Shown: positions 8,205 through 17,463, counted from the first letter of the stretch. The stretch is 34,475 nucleotides of DNA from Bacilli bacterium (GCA_024413875.1 JAKSVY010000010.1:1-34475), one strand, 5' to 3'. The notes: generated by a model not told the origin, from the sequence alone. Program-made: numbers and translations.

Positions 8205-9482
8205 TTATTTTGAATTGTTTGAAACGACGAATTCGTTAATCTTTCTTGAACGGATTTGTTGAGCGAGTTCGTTAACTTGCTTACCAAGGATTTCCTTAAC
8301 TTGTTCAACTGGCATAGAGTATTGTGCTGCGATGTTAGCATATTCTGCTTCGATATCATCGTTAGTAACTGTGATACCTTCAACAGCAGCAATCTTGTCT
8401 AAGCAAAGGAATGCAGAAATGTTCTTACGAGCATCAACAGCCATTTCCTTTTCGAGTTCTTCCATCTTCTTACCTGTGATTTCAAGGTATTGTTCGAATG
8501 ATAAGCCTCTTTGTTCAATTTGCTTCTTCATGTTTTCTTTCATTGCGTTAACTTCGTCGTTAATAATTTCTTCCGCAATTTCGACTGTTGCGCCTTCAAC
8601 AATCTTATTAACAATAGCATCTAATTGAGCATTCTTAGCTTGAGCATCCTTAGAAGAGAGAATTTGGTTCTTTTGGTGTTCTCTGAGTTGTTCAACTGTT
8701 GTAACACCATCAATTGCTAAATCAGCAACTAATTCTTCATTTACTTCTGGTAATACTTTTTCTTTAACTTCGTGAACTGTGCACTTGAATGTTGCTTCCT
8801 TACCAGCTAATTCTGGAACGTATTGTGTTGGGAAAGTAACAACGACGTCTTTGACGTCACCTGTCTTAACACCAACTAATTGTTCTTCGAAACCTGGAAC
8901 AAAGCTTCCGCTTCCGAGTTCGAGTGAGTAGTTTTCAGCTTTACCGCCATCGAATTCAACACCGCCGACAGAGCCAACGAAATCAAGAACGACTGTATCG
9001 CCTAATTTTGCTTCTCTTTCAACAACGTTTAATGAAGCGTTTTGAGCTACTAAGTTTTCAATTGACTTATCAACCTCTTCTTCAGTAACTTCTGTAACTG
9101 GCTTTTCAACTGCTAAACCCTTGTATGTACCTAATGTAACTTCTGGGCGAACAATGATAACGAACTTAAGTCCGAGTTCTGTATCAGAAACTTTAGTAAC
9201 ATCAACTGTTGGTTGTGCAAATGGTTGTAAGTTTTCTTCTTTTAAGACTTCAACATAAGCTGGTTGGATTGCATCGTTAACAGCCTTGTTAATAATTTCA
9301 CCTTGGTTAACCATCTTACGTGCCATTTCTTCTGGGACATGGCCTTTTCTAAAGCCCTTAGCAGAAACATTCTTTGCTAATGCCTTGAATGCCTTTTCTT
9401 GAAGTGCCTTCCAATCTTTTTCTTCGATTGTGCAAAGGACTTCGAATTTAGAATTTTCTAATTTGTTTACAACTCTTTTCAT
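8205..9482 (-). CDS. tig: Trigger factor, ribosome-bound chaperone and peptidyl-prolyl isomerase
   Basis: A 425-residue protein that binds the ribosome exit tunnel and assists folding of new chains. The N-terminal domain holds the ribosome-docking signature GFRKGHVPEEMARKM (about residues 42-56). A central FKBP-type isomerase domain follows (about 150-240; GDTVVLDFVGSVGGVEFDGG and FVPGFEEQLVGV). The rest is the long helical C-terminal chaperone domain. The only upstream GGAGA sits about 14 nt from the ATG, a wide spacing. It is first in the tig-lon-engB-phosphatase group, with its own promoter. Confidence 0.96.
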   Translation of the reverse strand: MKRVVNKLENSKFEVLCTIEEKDWKALQEKAFKALAKNVSAKGFRKGHVPEEMARKMVNQGEIINKAVNDAIQPAYVEVLKEENLQPFAQPTVDVTKVSDTELGLKFVIIVRPEVTLGTYKGLAVEKPVTEVTEEEVDKSIENLVAQNASLNVVEREAKLGDTVVLDFVGSVGGVEFDGGKAENYSLELGSGSFVPGFEEQLVGVKTGDVKDVVVTFPTQYVPELAGKEATFKCTVHEVKEKVLPEVNEELVADLAIDGVTTVEQLREHQKNQILSSKDAQAKNAQLDAIVNKIVEGATVEIAEEIINDEVNAMKENMKKQIEQRGLSFEQYLEITGKKMEELEKEMAVDARKNISAFLCLDKIAAVEGITVTNDDIEAEYANIAAQYSMPVEQVKEILGKQVNELAQQIRSRKINEFVVSNNSK

Positions 9483-9520
9483 AAAAATTATATTTTTCTC
9501 CTTAAAAATTGTGCGGTATA

Positions 9521-9549
9521 AGTATATTTGATAATTTGTATAATTACAA
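9521..9549 (-). promoter_or_regulatory. Promoter for the tig-lon-engB operon
   Basis: The minus strand shows TTGTAA (9549-9544), a 17-nt spacer and TATACT (9526-9521). Predicted transcription starts near 9514 and gives a short AT-rich leader containing the tig Shine-Dalgarno. Confidence 0.65.
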
Positions 9550-9622
9550 ATGAAATGATTAAAAAACTCTCAAAAATGAGAATTTTGTTATTTAAAAGAT
9601 ATATTTTTGATAATTTCTTAAA

Positions 9623-9653
9623 GAAAAACACCTCATTTTTACCTGAAGTGTTT
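9623..9653 (-). terminator. Rho-independent terminator after the helical-repeat gene
   Basis: The minus strand reads AACACTTCA-ggtaaaaa-TGAGGTGTT followed by TTTCTTT, directly after the stop at 9656. A weaker stem, ctca-ttttt-tgag plus a T-run, follows at about 9570-9590. Confidence 0.8.
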
Positions 9654-9655
9654 AA

Positions 9656-10561
9656 CTAGAATGTTAAGCTTGGAGTTTGATCAAGGACTGCTTTAATTTT
9701 ATCTTTGATTTCCCCTACTTTTTTATCAACATTTTCACTAGGGATTGATAGATAATCTTTTGCTAAATCAGTGACCGCTAAAACAAAGGTTTTTAAATCT
9801 TCATTTTCAAGTACATCTTCTGGATATGTATCAAGAATATAGTTGTTAAATAATTGAATTGATACATTACATAAAGATGGGTCTTTATGGTTAAGTTCAT
9901 TTAATGAATTAAATGCTTCTTTAAACTTTACATCATTAAAAGGCGGATTTAATTTACTTGGATTGACCAATAATTTCTTACCATTTTTCAAGAATTGGAA
10001 AGTGTCATTTACATTGTTTTGAACAAGCAAAATTAAAGCGTATGTTCTTAAGTTAGGATGAACATCAGGCCTTACTAAAACGATATCTAATGTTGGGATT
10101 AATTTATTGATATTGTATTCATCTAAACTGAATAAAACCGACGCTACTTCACCCATGTCTTTTGAGCCAGTTAACACCTCATCAATCTCATCATAAGATA
10201 AACGTGATTCACCACTTTTAAAATTTTTAGCTTCTTCAATTAAATTTGGTAAATTCGCTAAGTATTCTTCAACTTCTTGTGAGATATATGGAAGAGTTTG
10301 ATAATGCTCTGCTTCAACTTTTGCCTTATTAAAGTCTCTTTTAGTTAATAAGAGTTCGATATGAAGTTGCATAAGCTTATAAGGCATAGCCTTTTCTAAA
10401 ATGTCTCTATTAGCCTCAATTAAGGATACTGCTAAATCATATTCATTCAATTGAATATAACTAGATAAACAAATAAAGAGCTCACTTGAATCTTTTGAAT
10501 CCTTTGTGAGTTCTATTATCTTTTTATATTCTTTATTATTAAATAAATCTTTTAAATTCAT
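9656..10561 (-). CDS. Helical (TPR-like) repeat protein of unknown function
   Basis: A 301-residue soluble protein that is nearly all predicted helix. The first 110 residues resemble paired-helix repeats (NNKEYKKIIELTKDSKDSSELFI..., QLNEYDLAVSLIEAN, TKRDFNKAKVEAEHYQ) of the TPR type. It has no signal peptide, membrane segment or catalytic motif. It may belong with the mollicute DUF3196 helical-repeat proteins, but this is recalled resemblance, not a search result. Its ATG overlaps the mscS stop by one base (TAATG), so the two are cotranscribed and coupled. A strong terminator follows. Confidence 0.7.
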   Translation of the reverse strand: MNLKDLFNNKEYKKIIELTKDSKDSSELFICLSSYIQLNEYDLAVSLIEANRDILEKAMPYKLMQLHIELLLTKRDFNKAKVEAEHYQTLPYISQEVEEYLANLPNLIEEAKNFKSGESRLSYDEIDEVLTGSKDMGEVASVLFSLDEYNINKLIPTLDIVLVRPDVHPNLRTYALILLVQNNVNDTFQFLKNGKKLLVNPSKLNPPFNDVKFKEAFNSLNELNHKDPSLCNVSIQLFNNYILDTYPEDVLENEDLKTFVLAVTDLAKDYLSIPSENVDKKVGEIKDKIKAVLDQTPSLTF

Positions 10562-11502
10562 TATTTGTTACTAATTGTAAATGTGTTGTATGGAATCTCG
10601 ATGCCGTTCTTACGGAATTCAAGAATGACTCTTTCATTGAAATCAAACTTCGTTTGCCAATAATCTTCATCCTTAACCCAAACTCTTAAAGAGAATTGAA
10701 TTGCTGAATCTTCAAAGTCAGTAATAACTGCAGTTACACCTTTATCTTTTAAAACACGAGCATCAGTATTTCCAATACGAAGAAGAACACTCTTAACTAA
10801 ATCAACATCGGAGTCATAAGCAACACCAATCTTGATATCTACTCTTCTAAGAGGGTCTCTATTAACGTTAGTGATAACGGCTTTTTGAACATTGCTGTTT
10901 GGTACATATACATAGTGGCCATCAAATGTATTAAGAGTTGTAATCATAACACCTACTTTAACAACTGTACCTTCACATTGTCCAAAGTCGTTCTTAATCA
11001 TGATATATTCGCCTAACGAAATAGGTTTTGTGGCAAGAACAATAAGGCCTGATGCAAAGCATCCAATAACATCTTGAAGTGCTAAACCAAGAGCTACTGT
11101 AACCGCAGATAAAACACCGGCAGTCGAAGATAATGTAACACCTAAGACATTAAGAACAAGTCCAGCAATAATGATCCAGAAAAGAATTTTAACTAATGGA
11201 ATAATAAATTCCCTAGCAGTAGCCTCACTACTAATTTGATCTTTGCTCTTTTTGTTTTTCTTTCTTTTTGAGAAATATAACTTTGGTTGAATATTAAGAG
11301 TTTTACGTAAAGCAAAAACAACAATCTTGGAAATAATCCAACCCACGATGATAATTAAAATAGCGAAAATAATTCTTGTTGGTACATCAAAGATGTATTC
11401 TTCACCTTTAAAGAAGGAAACAAGATTCTTCCAAAAGTTATTAATCCATTCACTAAATGTCATCGCGTAAATCATAACGAGTAAATAATATATGAAAAAC
11501 AT
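10561..11502 (-). CDS. MscS-family small-conductance mechanosensitive channel
   Basis: An inner-membrane channel that releases solutes under osmotic downshock. About three hydrophobic segments occur in the N-terminal half (IIFAILIIIVGWIISKIVVFAL near 43-64; IPLVKILFWIIIAGLVLNVLGV near 95-116). The pore helix is rich in Ala, Gly and Leu (LSAVTVALGLALQDVIGCFASG). The MscS beta domain follows (SLGEYIMIKNDFGQCEGTVVKVGVM, then TTLNTFDGHYVYVPNSNV). At 313 residues it is slightly longer than E. coli MscS. No Shine-Dalgarno is seen. Met14 (ATG 11463) has TATGAT exactly 7 nt upstream and TTTTCA 16 nt before that, so the real start may be there, on a leaderless mRNA. Confidence 0.9.
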   Translation of the reverse strand: MFFIYYLLVMIYAMTFSEWINNFWKNLVSFFKGEEYIFDVPTRIIFAILIIIVGWIISKIVVFALRKTLNIQPKLYFSKRKKNKKSKDQISSEATAREFIIPLVKILFWIIIAGLVLNVLGVTLSSTAGVLSAVTVALGLALQDVIGCFASGLIVLATKPISLGEYIMIKNDFGQCEGTVVKVGVMITTLNTFDGHYVYVPNSNVQKAVITNVNRDPLRRVDIKIGVAYDSDVDLVKSVLLRIGNTDARVLKDKGVTAVITDFEDSAIQFSLRVWVKDEDYWQTKFDFNERVILEFRKNGIEIPYNTFTISNK

Positions 11503-11529
11503 ATATTTGACAATACCAAATTACAATTT

Positions 11530-11556
11530 TTAGCACTCACTATTGACGAGTGCCAA
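11530..11556 (+). promoter_or_regulatory. CIRCE operator 1 (HrcA site) before clpB
   Basis: TTAGCACTC-N9-GAGTGCCAA differs from the CIRCE consensus (TTAGCACTC-N9-GAGTGCTAA) by one base. Its spacer and right arm contain the -35 box of the clpB promoter, so a bound HrcA repressor would block RNA polymerase. Confidence 0.93.
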
Positions 11557-11570
11557 AATGTGATTATAAT
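11543..11570 (+). promoter_or_regulatory. clpB promoter
   Basis: TTGACG (11543-11548), a 16-nt spacer and a perfect TATAAT (11565-11570). It is flanked by two CIRCE elements, the first covering the -35 and the second starting at about the transcription start. Confidence 0.85.
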
Positions 11571-11575
11571 GTAAG

Positions 11576-11602
11576 TTAGCACTTGAAGTGTGAGAGTGCC
11601 AA
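11576..11602 (+). promoter_or_regulatory. CIRCE operator 2 (HrcA site) before clpB
   Basis: TTAGCACTT-N9-GAGTGCCAA is two bases off consensus. It lies between the -10 box and the AAGGAGG ribosome binding site, over the expected transcription start. Confidence 0.88.
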
Positions 11603-11624
11603 ATAGATATAAGGAGGTCGTACT

Positions 11625-13742
11625 ATGAATAATATGAATGGTATGGAAGATTACTCAAACGACGAAAACATTTTAGAAAAGTTTGGTCGTGATGTAACTG
11701 AGCAAGTTAGAAAAGGAAAAATCGATCCAGTTATAGGCCGTGATGATGAAATTCGTAAGATTACCGAAATCCTTGCTCGTAAAAGTAAAAACAACGTTAT
11801 TTTAATTGGAGAACCAGGTGTTGGTAAAACCGCAATCCTTGAAGGACTTGCTTTAAGAATTGTTAATGATGATGTTCCAATCTCCCTAAGAGATAAAACT
11901 ATCTTTGAACTTGATATGGGTGCTCTTGTAGCGGGTGCTAAATATCGTGGAGAATTTGAAGAAAGACTTAAAGCTGTCTTAAACAAAATTAAAGCAAGCG
12001 AAGGTAAGATTATTCTTTTTATTGATGAAATTCACCTTATTGTTGGAGCAGGTAAAACTGAAGGTGCCCTTGATGCATCTAATATGCTTAAACCAATGCT
12101 TGCTAGAGGTGAAATTGATTGTATCGGTGCCACTACTTTAAATGAATATAGAATGTATATTGAAAAAGATAGAGCGCTTGAACGCCGTTTCCAACCTGTT
12201 ATGGTCGGAGAACCAACGGTTGAAGATACAATCTCAATCCTTAGAGGTTTAAAAGAAAAATTTGAATCTCATCATGGTGTTAAGATTACCGATAATGCGA
12301 TTGTCGCTGCTGCTACTTTATCAAACAGATACATTACAAATAGATTCCTTCCAGATAAGGCTATCGATTTAATTGATGAAGCATGTGCATCTATTCGTGT
12401 TGAAATTGAATCAACTCCTACTGAACTTGATGAATTAAATAGAAAGATTAAAACTCTTGAAATTGAACGTGTTGCGTTGGAAAAAGAAACAGATGACTCT
12501 TCAAAGAAGAGACTTGATGTTTTAGTTAACCAACTTAATGAGTTAAAGTCTCAAGCTTCTACTATGGAAGAGAAATGGAAAAACGAAAAGAAAGATATTG
12601 AAGAAGCTAAAGAATTAAAGGTTAAGATTGATAAAATGAAATTTGATCTTAGCAATGCCTTCAATAATGGTGATTATCAAAAAGCCTCTACTCTTCAATA
12701 TAGAGACATTCCTGCTTTAGAAAAGAAACTTAATGAACTTGAAAGCGATAGTCATGATGGACGTATTCTTTCCGAAATTGTTACTAAAGAAGAAATTGAA
12801 AAGATTATCGCTAAGATGACTAATATTCCAGTAAGTAAAATCTCTGCTGGTGAAAAAGAAAAAGTTCTTCATCTTGCCGATTCACTTAGAGAAAGAGTTA
12901 TTGGCCAAGAAGACGCGATTACTTTAGTAAGTGATGCGATTATTAGACAAAGAGCAGGCATTAAAGACCAAAATAAACCTATTGGTTCATTCCTCTTTTT
13001 GGGTCCTACTGGTGTTGGTAAAACTGAGGTTGCAAGAGCACTAGCAGAAAACCTCTTTGATAGCGAAGACCATATGGTAAGAATTGATATGTCTGAATAT
13101 ATGGAAAAGTACTCTACTTCTCGTCTTATTGGAGCCCCTCCAGGATATGTTGGCTACGAAGAAGGTGGACAATTAACTGAAAAAGTAAGAAGAAACCCAT
13201 ATTCAATTGTTTTATTTGATGAAATTGAAAAAGCTGATCCTGAAGTATTTAATTTATTACTTCAAATTCTTGATGATGGAAGACTAACTGATTCACAAGG
13301 TCGTGTTGTTGATTTTAAAAACACTATCATCATTATGACTTCTAACCTTGGAAGCGAAATGCTCCTCGATGGTAAAAAGGATCAAGTTGAATCATTATTA
13401 AGAACAAGATTTAGACCAGAATTCTTAAACAGAATTGATGAGGTTGTGTATTTCAATCCATTAACTAAAGATGTTCAAATCAAGATTGTTGATAAACTTC
13501 TTAAAAATCTTGATAAGAGATTAAAAGAAAACTACTATTCAGTTGAATTTAGTCCTGAACTTAAGAAATATATTCTTGATTCATCTTATTCATTTGAATT
13601 TGGTGCACGTCCACTTAAGAGATTTATCTCTTCCAATGTTGAAACCGTTATCGCGAAAGCAATTATTGCTGGACAAATTAACACTAAACAAAAGTTTATG
13701 GTTGATTATATTAACGGTAATATCACTGTTAGACCAATGTAA
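11625..13742 (+). CDS. clpB: ClpB disaggregase lacking the N-terminal domain
   Basis: A 705-residue Hsp100 AAA+ protein that, with the DnaK system, threads proteins out of aggregates. The usual ClpB N-domain of about 140 residues is absent: after only about 15 residues the chain enters the first AAA+ module ([20 protein letters not shown]; Walker A GEPGVGKT near 62-69). A full-length coiled-coil M-domain follows (about 260-385), which marks ClpB rather than ClpC or ClpE. The second AAA+ module (GPTGVGKT near 460) and C-terminal domain complete it. No ClpP-docking loop is seen. This short form is known from mollicutes. It has a strong AAGGAGG, its own promoter and two CIRCE sites, so it is heat-shock controlled by HrcA. 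Confidence 0.94.
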   Translation: MNNMNGMEDYSNDENILEKFGRDVTEQVRKGKIDPVIGRDDEIRKITEILARKSKNNVILIGEPGVGKTAILEGLALRIVNDDVPISLRDKTIFELDMGALVAGAKYRGEFEERLKAVLNKIKASEGKIILFIDEIHLIVGAGKTEGALDASNMLKPMLARGEIDCIGATTLNEYRMYIEKDRALERRFQPVMVGEPTVEDTISILRGLKEKFESHHGVKITDNAIVAAATLSNRYITNRFLPDKAIDLIDEACASIRVEIESTPTELDELNRKIKTLEIERVALEKETDDSSKKRLDVLVNQLNELKSQASTMEEKWKNEKKDIEEAKELKVKIDKMKFDLSNAFNNGDYQKASTLQYRDIPALEKKLNELESDSHDGRILSEIVTKEEIEKIIAKMTNIPVSKISAGEKEKVLHLADSLRERVIGQEDAITLVSDAIIRQRAGIKDQNKPIGSFLFLGPTGVGKTEVARALAENLFDSEDHMVRIDMSEYMEKYSTSRLIGAPPGYVGYEEGGQLTEKVRRNPYSIVLFDEIEKADPEVFNLLLQILDDGRLTDSQGRVVDFKNTIIIMTSNLGSEMLLDGKKDQVESLLRTRFRPEFLNRIDEVVYFNPLTKDVQIKIVDKLLKNLDKRLKENYYSVEFSPELKKYILDSSYSFEFGARPLKRFISSNVETVIAKAIIAGQINTKQKFMVDYINGNITVRPM

Positions 13743-13747
13743 CTTTA

Positions 13748-13774
13748 AAGGCCATCCTTACGATGGTCTTTTTA
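13748..13774 (+). terminator. Terminator after clpB
   Basis: A GC-containing stem, ggccatc / gatggtc, with loop cttac, is followed by TTTTT just after the clpB stop. Confidence 0.88.
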
Positions 13775-13804
13775 GAATAATTTCTTAATATTTAATCATT
13801 GTCT

Positions 13805-13833
13805 TTGCGATATTAAATATATAGATTTATAAT
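13805..13833 (+). promoter_or_regulatory. recN promoter placed for a leaderless mRNA
   Basis: TTGCGA (13805-13810), a 17-nt spacer and a perfect TATAAT (13828-13833), then only 6 nt to the recN ATG at 13840. The predicted start of transcription coincides with the start codon, and no Shine-Dalgarno is present. Confidence 0.75.
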
Positions 13834-13839
13834 CTAGAT

Positions 13840-15501
13840 ATGCTTACAAGATTAACCATCAATAACCTCGCTATTATCGAAAACATTGAAATTAAATTCG
13901 GTGATGGTTTTACTGTTCTTACTGGTGGTACAGGTGCTGGTAAATCATTAGTTATTGATTCTTTATCACTTCTTCTTGGTGCCAGAGCATCTTCTGAACT
14001 CATCCGTACCGGAGAAGAAAAAGCATCAATCAAAGGTTATTTTAAAATTCATAATTCTCGACTTGAAGCATTCTTAAACAAATTAGATATCGATTTTATC
14101 GATGATGAGCTTGAAATTGAAAGAATTATGACTAGAACTAAATCAGTTGTAAAAGTAAATGGCTCTATTATTTCTTTAACTGATTTAAATAAGATTTCTA
14201 AGTATTTAGCGGACATTCATAATCAATTCGATTTTGAAAAGATTTTAAATGAAGATAACTATCTTGATATCATTGATGGTTTCTCATATGACCTCACCAC
14301 TTCATTTATTAATGAATATCAATCATTATTAGGCGAATACAAAGACAAAAAGAATAAATATGAGTAATTAATCGAAAGAAAGAGAAAAATCGATGAAAGT
14401 CGCGATTTTTATGAATATCAATTAAAAGAACTTAAGGGATTAAATCTCACTCTTGGTGAAGAGGAAGAAATTGAAGAAAAGATTTCTCTTCTTCAAAACT
14501 ACGATAAGGTTTATTCATTATCCCAAGAAGCTAATGAGATTATTCATAGTGATTTCCTTGATAAACTTTATGAACTTAATCGTTTATTAAAAGATTTAAG
14601 TAAGTATCAATCAAAATATAGCGAAGTAACTGAGACTATTGATAACCACTACTACGAACTTGATGATATGCTCCAAGACTTAGTAAGAGGATTTAATAAT
14701 ATCGATTATGATCCAAATGAGCTTAACGATTTACAAGTTAGAGCATCTGAACTCAATGCGTGTAAACATAAATACAAAAAGAGTATTCCTGAATTAATTG
14801 AATACATTAGTGAACTTGAATCCGCAGTTGGAGAAAAGTCTAATATTGATATTGATATTGAAGACGCAAGAATCGCAAAAGAAGATGCATTCGCAAAATG
14901 TTTATCAAAAGGTAAAGATTTATCTTTAGTTAGACAAAAATTAGCATTAACAATTGAAAAAGAACTTAAACGCAACCTTCAAGATTTATTGCTCAACGTT
15001 AATTTCAAAATCGAATTTAAACCAATCGATAATAACTCTGATTTAGTATTAAAAGAAAATGGAATTGACACTATTGACTTCCTTATTGAAACTAACGTTG
15101 GTGAAGGTTTAAAACCTCTTGCTAAGATTATCTCTGGAGGTGAAGCATCACGTATTATGCTTGCCTTTAAAGCAATATTCATTAAGGCTAATAAAGTCTC
15201 CACTGTCATCTTTGATGAAATTGATACTGGTATCTCAGGCGAAGCTGCTGAAGCGGTTGCAAATAAGATTAAAGAAATATCTCTTGCTAGCCAAGTTATC
15301 GCGATTACACATATGCCTCAAGTTGCATCAAAATCAGATCACCATATCTTAATTTCAAAATCAGTTAGAAATGAAAGAACTTATACTTCTATTAAAGAGC
15401 TTGATTTGGAAGGCAAAATCAATGAAGTTGCTCATCTTATCTCAGGCGGTAAGGTCACAGAAAAGCAATTAGAATACGCGAAGGAAATGGTCCTAAAATA
15501 A
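13840..15501 (+). pseudogene. recN: RecN DNA-repair ATPase, reading frame interrupted by one TAA
   Basis: An SMC-like ATPase acting early in double-strand break repair. The frame encodes a full RecN of 553 codons, except that codon 176 (14365-14367) is TAA. Before it lie the N-terminal half-ATPase and Walker A (TGGTGAGKSLVIDS, near residues 29-42). After it, in the same frame, come the central coiled coil and then the C-terminal half: signature SGGEASRIML, Walker B VIFDEIDTGISGEAA, and ITHMPQVAS. Residues right after the stop (LIERKRKIDESRDFYEYQLKEL) still look like RecN, so this is one substitution, perhaps CAA or GAA to TAA, not a frameshift. The next in-frame ATG is 14668. It could be a recent nonsense mutation, an assembly error or readthrough. 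Confidence 0.85.
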
Positions 15502-15526
15502 AAGATAGCATTTGCTATCTTTTTTA
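15502..15526. terminator. Bidirectional terminator between recN and the convergent gene
   Basis: The perfect stem GATAGC-attt-GCTATC is flanked by an A-run and a T-run, so it can end both the plus-strand recN transcript and the minus-strand transcript of the next gene. Confidence 0.85.
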
Positions 15527-16354
15527 TTACCTTGTTGGTGCGGTAATTGTTATTTGATTATCAACACTTAGATCTAGCATTACTGAGTTATTCAAAGTGT
15601 TTGTGTATAGTCCACCTATTTCTTCGTAACCGAAGTATTTCAATGTTTGCTTATAGAACAACATTTCTGATTCTAAAGCATTATATTGGAATGTGAGGCT
15701 TGAATCAGTAATATCACCCACTATTGGAGTTTCTAGTAAATTCATTCCTGGAATCATTACTGAAGAGTTAGTAGCAAAACCAGCACAAATGGATTCTGTT
15801 GGCCAATTATCACCATTAGGAATATATCTAATAAATAAGTTATCAACATAATTTGCGTAAAATGGTGTTACCAGTAATCTATATCCATCATTATTAAATA
15901 CGTAACCCTTGCCCATAACATCATTAAAATAATCATCACACGTATATGCGAATGTAGCATCGTCTTCTAAATGAGACTTATATAGATTGGTGTTAGTTCC
16001 TTCTGGACTCGCTACAGTAATTTTAAATAAATAAGGATTAGTTTTATCTTTAAAGCATTTAACATTGCTTTCAGAGAATGCTCCATCATAGTAAGGAACG
16101 ATTTCCGTTACATCCACTATTTTAGTATCACCAGTAATATTAGCAGGAATGTTAAACAATATTTTATTTTTCCATGTTGTTTGAACTGGGATTGTTGATT
16201 CGCTGGAATCGGTAGAAATTGACGATGAGGTATCATCACCACTATTACGAGAATACAAATCACTAAGAATAGTTGCACCGAGAATGCAAATACCCATTGC
16301 AAGCAATGATACACCAACGATTGTAATTATTTGACTTTTTCTATTCCTATCCAT
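15527..16354 (-). CDS. Membrane-anchored extracellular protein of unknown function
   Basis: A 275-residue protein starting MDRNRKSQIITIVGVSLLAM. A basic N-terminus is followed by one transmembrane segment (about 8-30), a Ser/Asp/Thr-rich linker (about 35-58), and an outside domain of about 215 residues with many Tyr, Asn and Asp and no recognised motif. The domain has three Cys. The frame is open 36 nt further to a TTG at 16390, but that TTG is the first base of a good -35 box, and the ATG at 16354 sits 7 nt past the -10. The shorter start on a leaderless mRNA therefore fits best. It is convergent with recN and shares its terminator. Confidence 0.65.
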   Translation of the reverse strand: MDRNRKSQIITIVGVSLLAMGICILGATILSDLYSRNSGDDTSSSISTDSSESTIPVQTTWKNKILFNIPANITGDTKIVDVTEIVPYYDGAFSESNVKCFKDKTNPYLFKITVASPEGTNTNLYKSHLEDDATFAYTCDDYFNDVMGKGYVFNNDGYRLLVTPFYANYVDNLFIRYIPNGDNWPTESICAGFATNSSVMIPGMNLLETPIVGDITDSSLTFQYNALESEMLFYKQTLKYFGYEEIGGLYTNTLNNSVMLDLSVDNQITITAPTR

Positions 16355-16361
16355 ATTTAAT

Positions 16362-16390
16362 AATCTACAAGAGTCTGTTTGATAAGTCAA
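16362..16390 (-). promoter_or_regulatory. Promoter placed for a leaderless mRNA (gene starting at 16354)
   Basis: The minus strand shows TTGACT (16390-16385), a 17-nt spacer and TAGATT (16367-16362), followed by 7 nt and the ATG at 16354. Confidence 0.7.
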
Positions 16391-16394
16391 TTAA

Positions 16395-16469
16395 ATGTTA
16401 CATTTGTAACTATTATATTTAATATATGTAACAAACTTTAGCGTATATAAAATGTATTACTTTGTAATA
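16395..16469. promoter_or_regulatory. Cluster of TTAC-TTTGTAA dyads in a divergent intergenic region
   Basis: Between the divergent genes at 16354 and 16615 lie a near-palindrome GTTACATTTGTAAC (16397-16410), a further half-site ATGTAACA (16426-16433), and a second dyad TATTACTTTGTAATA (16455-16469). The repeated half-site (T)GTTAC/GTAAC(A) suggests a repressor binding region acting on one or both genes. The regulator is unknown. Confidence 0.35.
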
Positions 16470-16614
16470 AATAAAATGCTATTGTAGTTAGCATGGTTAA
16501 CTTTAATCATTTTACTCTTGAATTATTTCATCGTATTCTTTAAATTATTGTTCATTAAATGGGATTCATATTGAAACCATACTAAACAAAGATAAATAAG
16601 GGGGGCTTATTATC

Positions 16615-17444
16615 ATGAAAAAAATCTTTTATCTATTTTAGTATTACTTGGATCAGCTGCAATGGTTGCAAGCTGCGCTCCAAAAACATCTGACACAACT
16701 CCAACAGGAGACACAACACCTACAGATACTACTCCAACAGACACTACTCCAGCACACGAACACTCATTTGGAGATTGGACAGTAACAACACCTGCTACTT
16801 GTGGTGATGATGGCGTTGAAACAAGAACTTGCGAATGCGGAGAAACTGAAACACGTCCAGTTCCAGCAACTGAAAATCATACATGGGGTGAATGGGAAAA
16901 TACAACTCCTTCAACTTGTACTGCAGCGGGTGAAGATACTAGAACTTGTTCAGAATGTGGAGCTACTGATACACGTGAAGTAGAAGCTGGTCATAAAGAA
17001 ACTACAACCACTGTTCAAGCAACACTTGATACACCTGCATACGATTCTGTTACATGCTCAGAATGTGGCGAAGAACTCAGAACTGAAAATGAAGATTTAT
17101 GGACAGCAAGAAGTGCTGTTCAAGCATTTGCTGATGAGGTCTTCGAAGATCCATCTACTGCTGTACGTTCTGCAGTTTTGGAAGATGGCACTGAAGTTCG
17201 TTATACTGGCGCTAATTTCGGAAGTCAATTAGGCAAACCTCAACAAGCACTTTCAATTGTTATGAATCAAATTTTTGCAAATTTAGAAGGCCTTGATATG
17301 TATAGCGGCGCTACAAGTGATGGTGATGGTGGTTATTATTCATTATACACATACGAATCTGATTACACATTCCTAGTAGTAGAAATTGATGCTTACCAAA
17401 GTTCAACTAACACAATTATTCAAGTAATGGCATATCTTGACTAA
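16615..17444 (+). CDS. Cys-repeat surface lipoprotein with an out-of-frame start codon
   Basis: The long open frame from Met 16662 encodes 260 residues. Reading the same frame upstream gives KNLLSILVLLGSAAMVASC, a complete lipoprotein signal with Cys as lipid attachment site. The only well-placed start, ATG 16615 behind an aaggggggctt ribosome site, is one base out of frame across a run of seven A (16618-16624); eight A would join them as MKKNLLSILV. After the lipobox come TTPTD tandem repeats (about 16698-16755), then two clear and one degenerate copies of H-(S/T)-(F/W)-G-(D/E)-W ... TC ... TRTC-x-CG, a Cys-rich repeat frequent in gut Bacillota surface proteins. The remaining 120 residues are unrecognised. 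A terminator follows. Translation from 16662 would give an untargeted protein. Confidence 0.7.
16698..16755 (+). repeat. Short tandem repeat coding for TTPTD units
   Basis: Imperfect 15-bp units (acaccTacagatact-like) repeat about four times and code for Thr-Thr-Pro-Thr-(Asp/Gly). They form a flexible spacer between the lipid anchor and the Cys-rich repeats. Confidence 0.7.
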
Positions 17445-17463
17445 TTGCTTAAATTATTATAAT

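Noticed and set aside
11507..11535. A second clpB promoter starting from TTGACA at 11507
   Set aside because: No acceptable -10 box lies 16-18 nt downstream; the promoter at 11543-11570 is far better.
14365..14367. Reassigned TAA codon (alternative genetic code)
   Set aside because: Many other genes in the window end properly at TAA and none carries an internal TAA.
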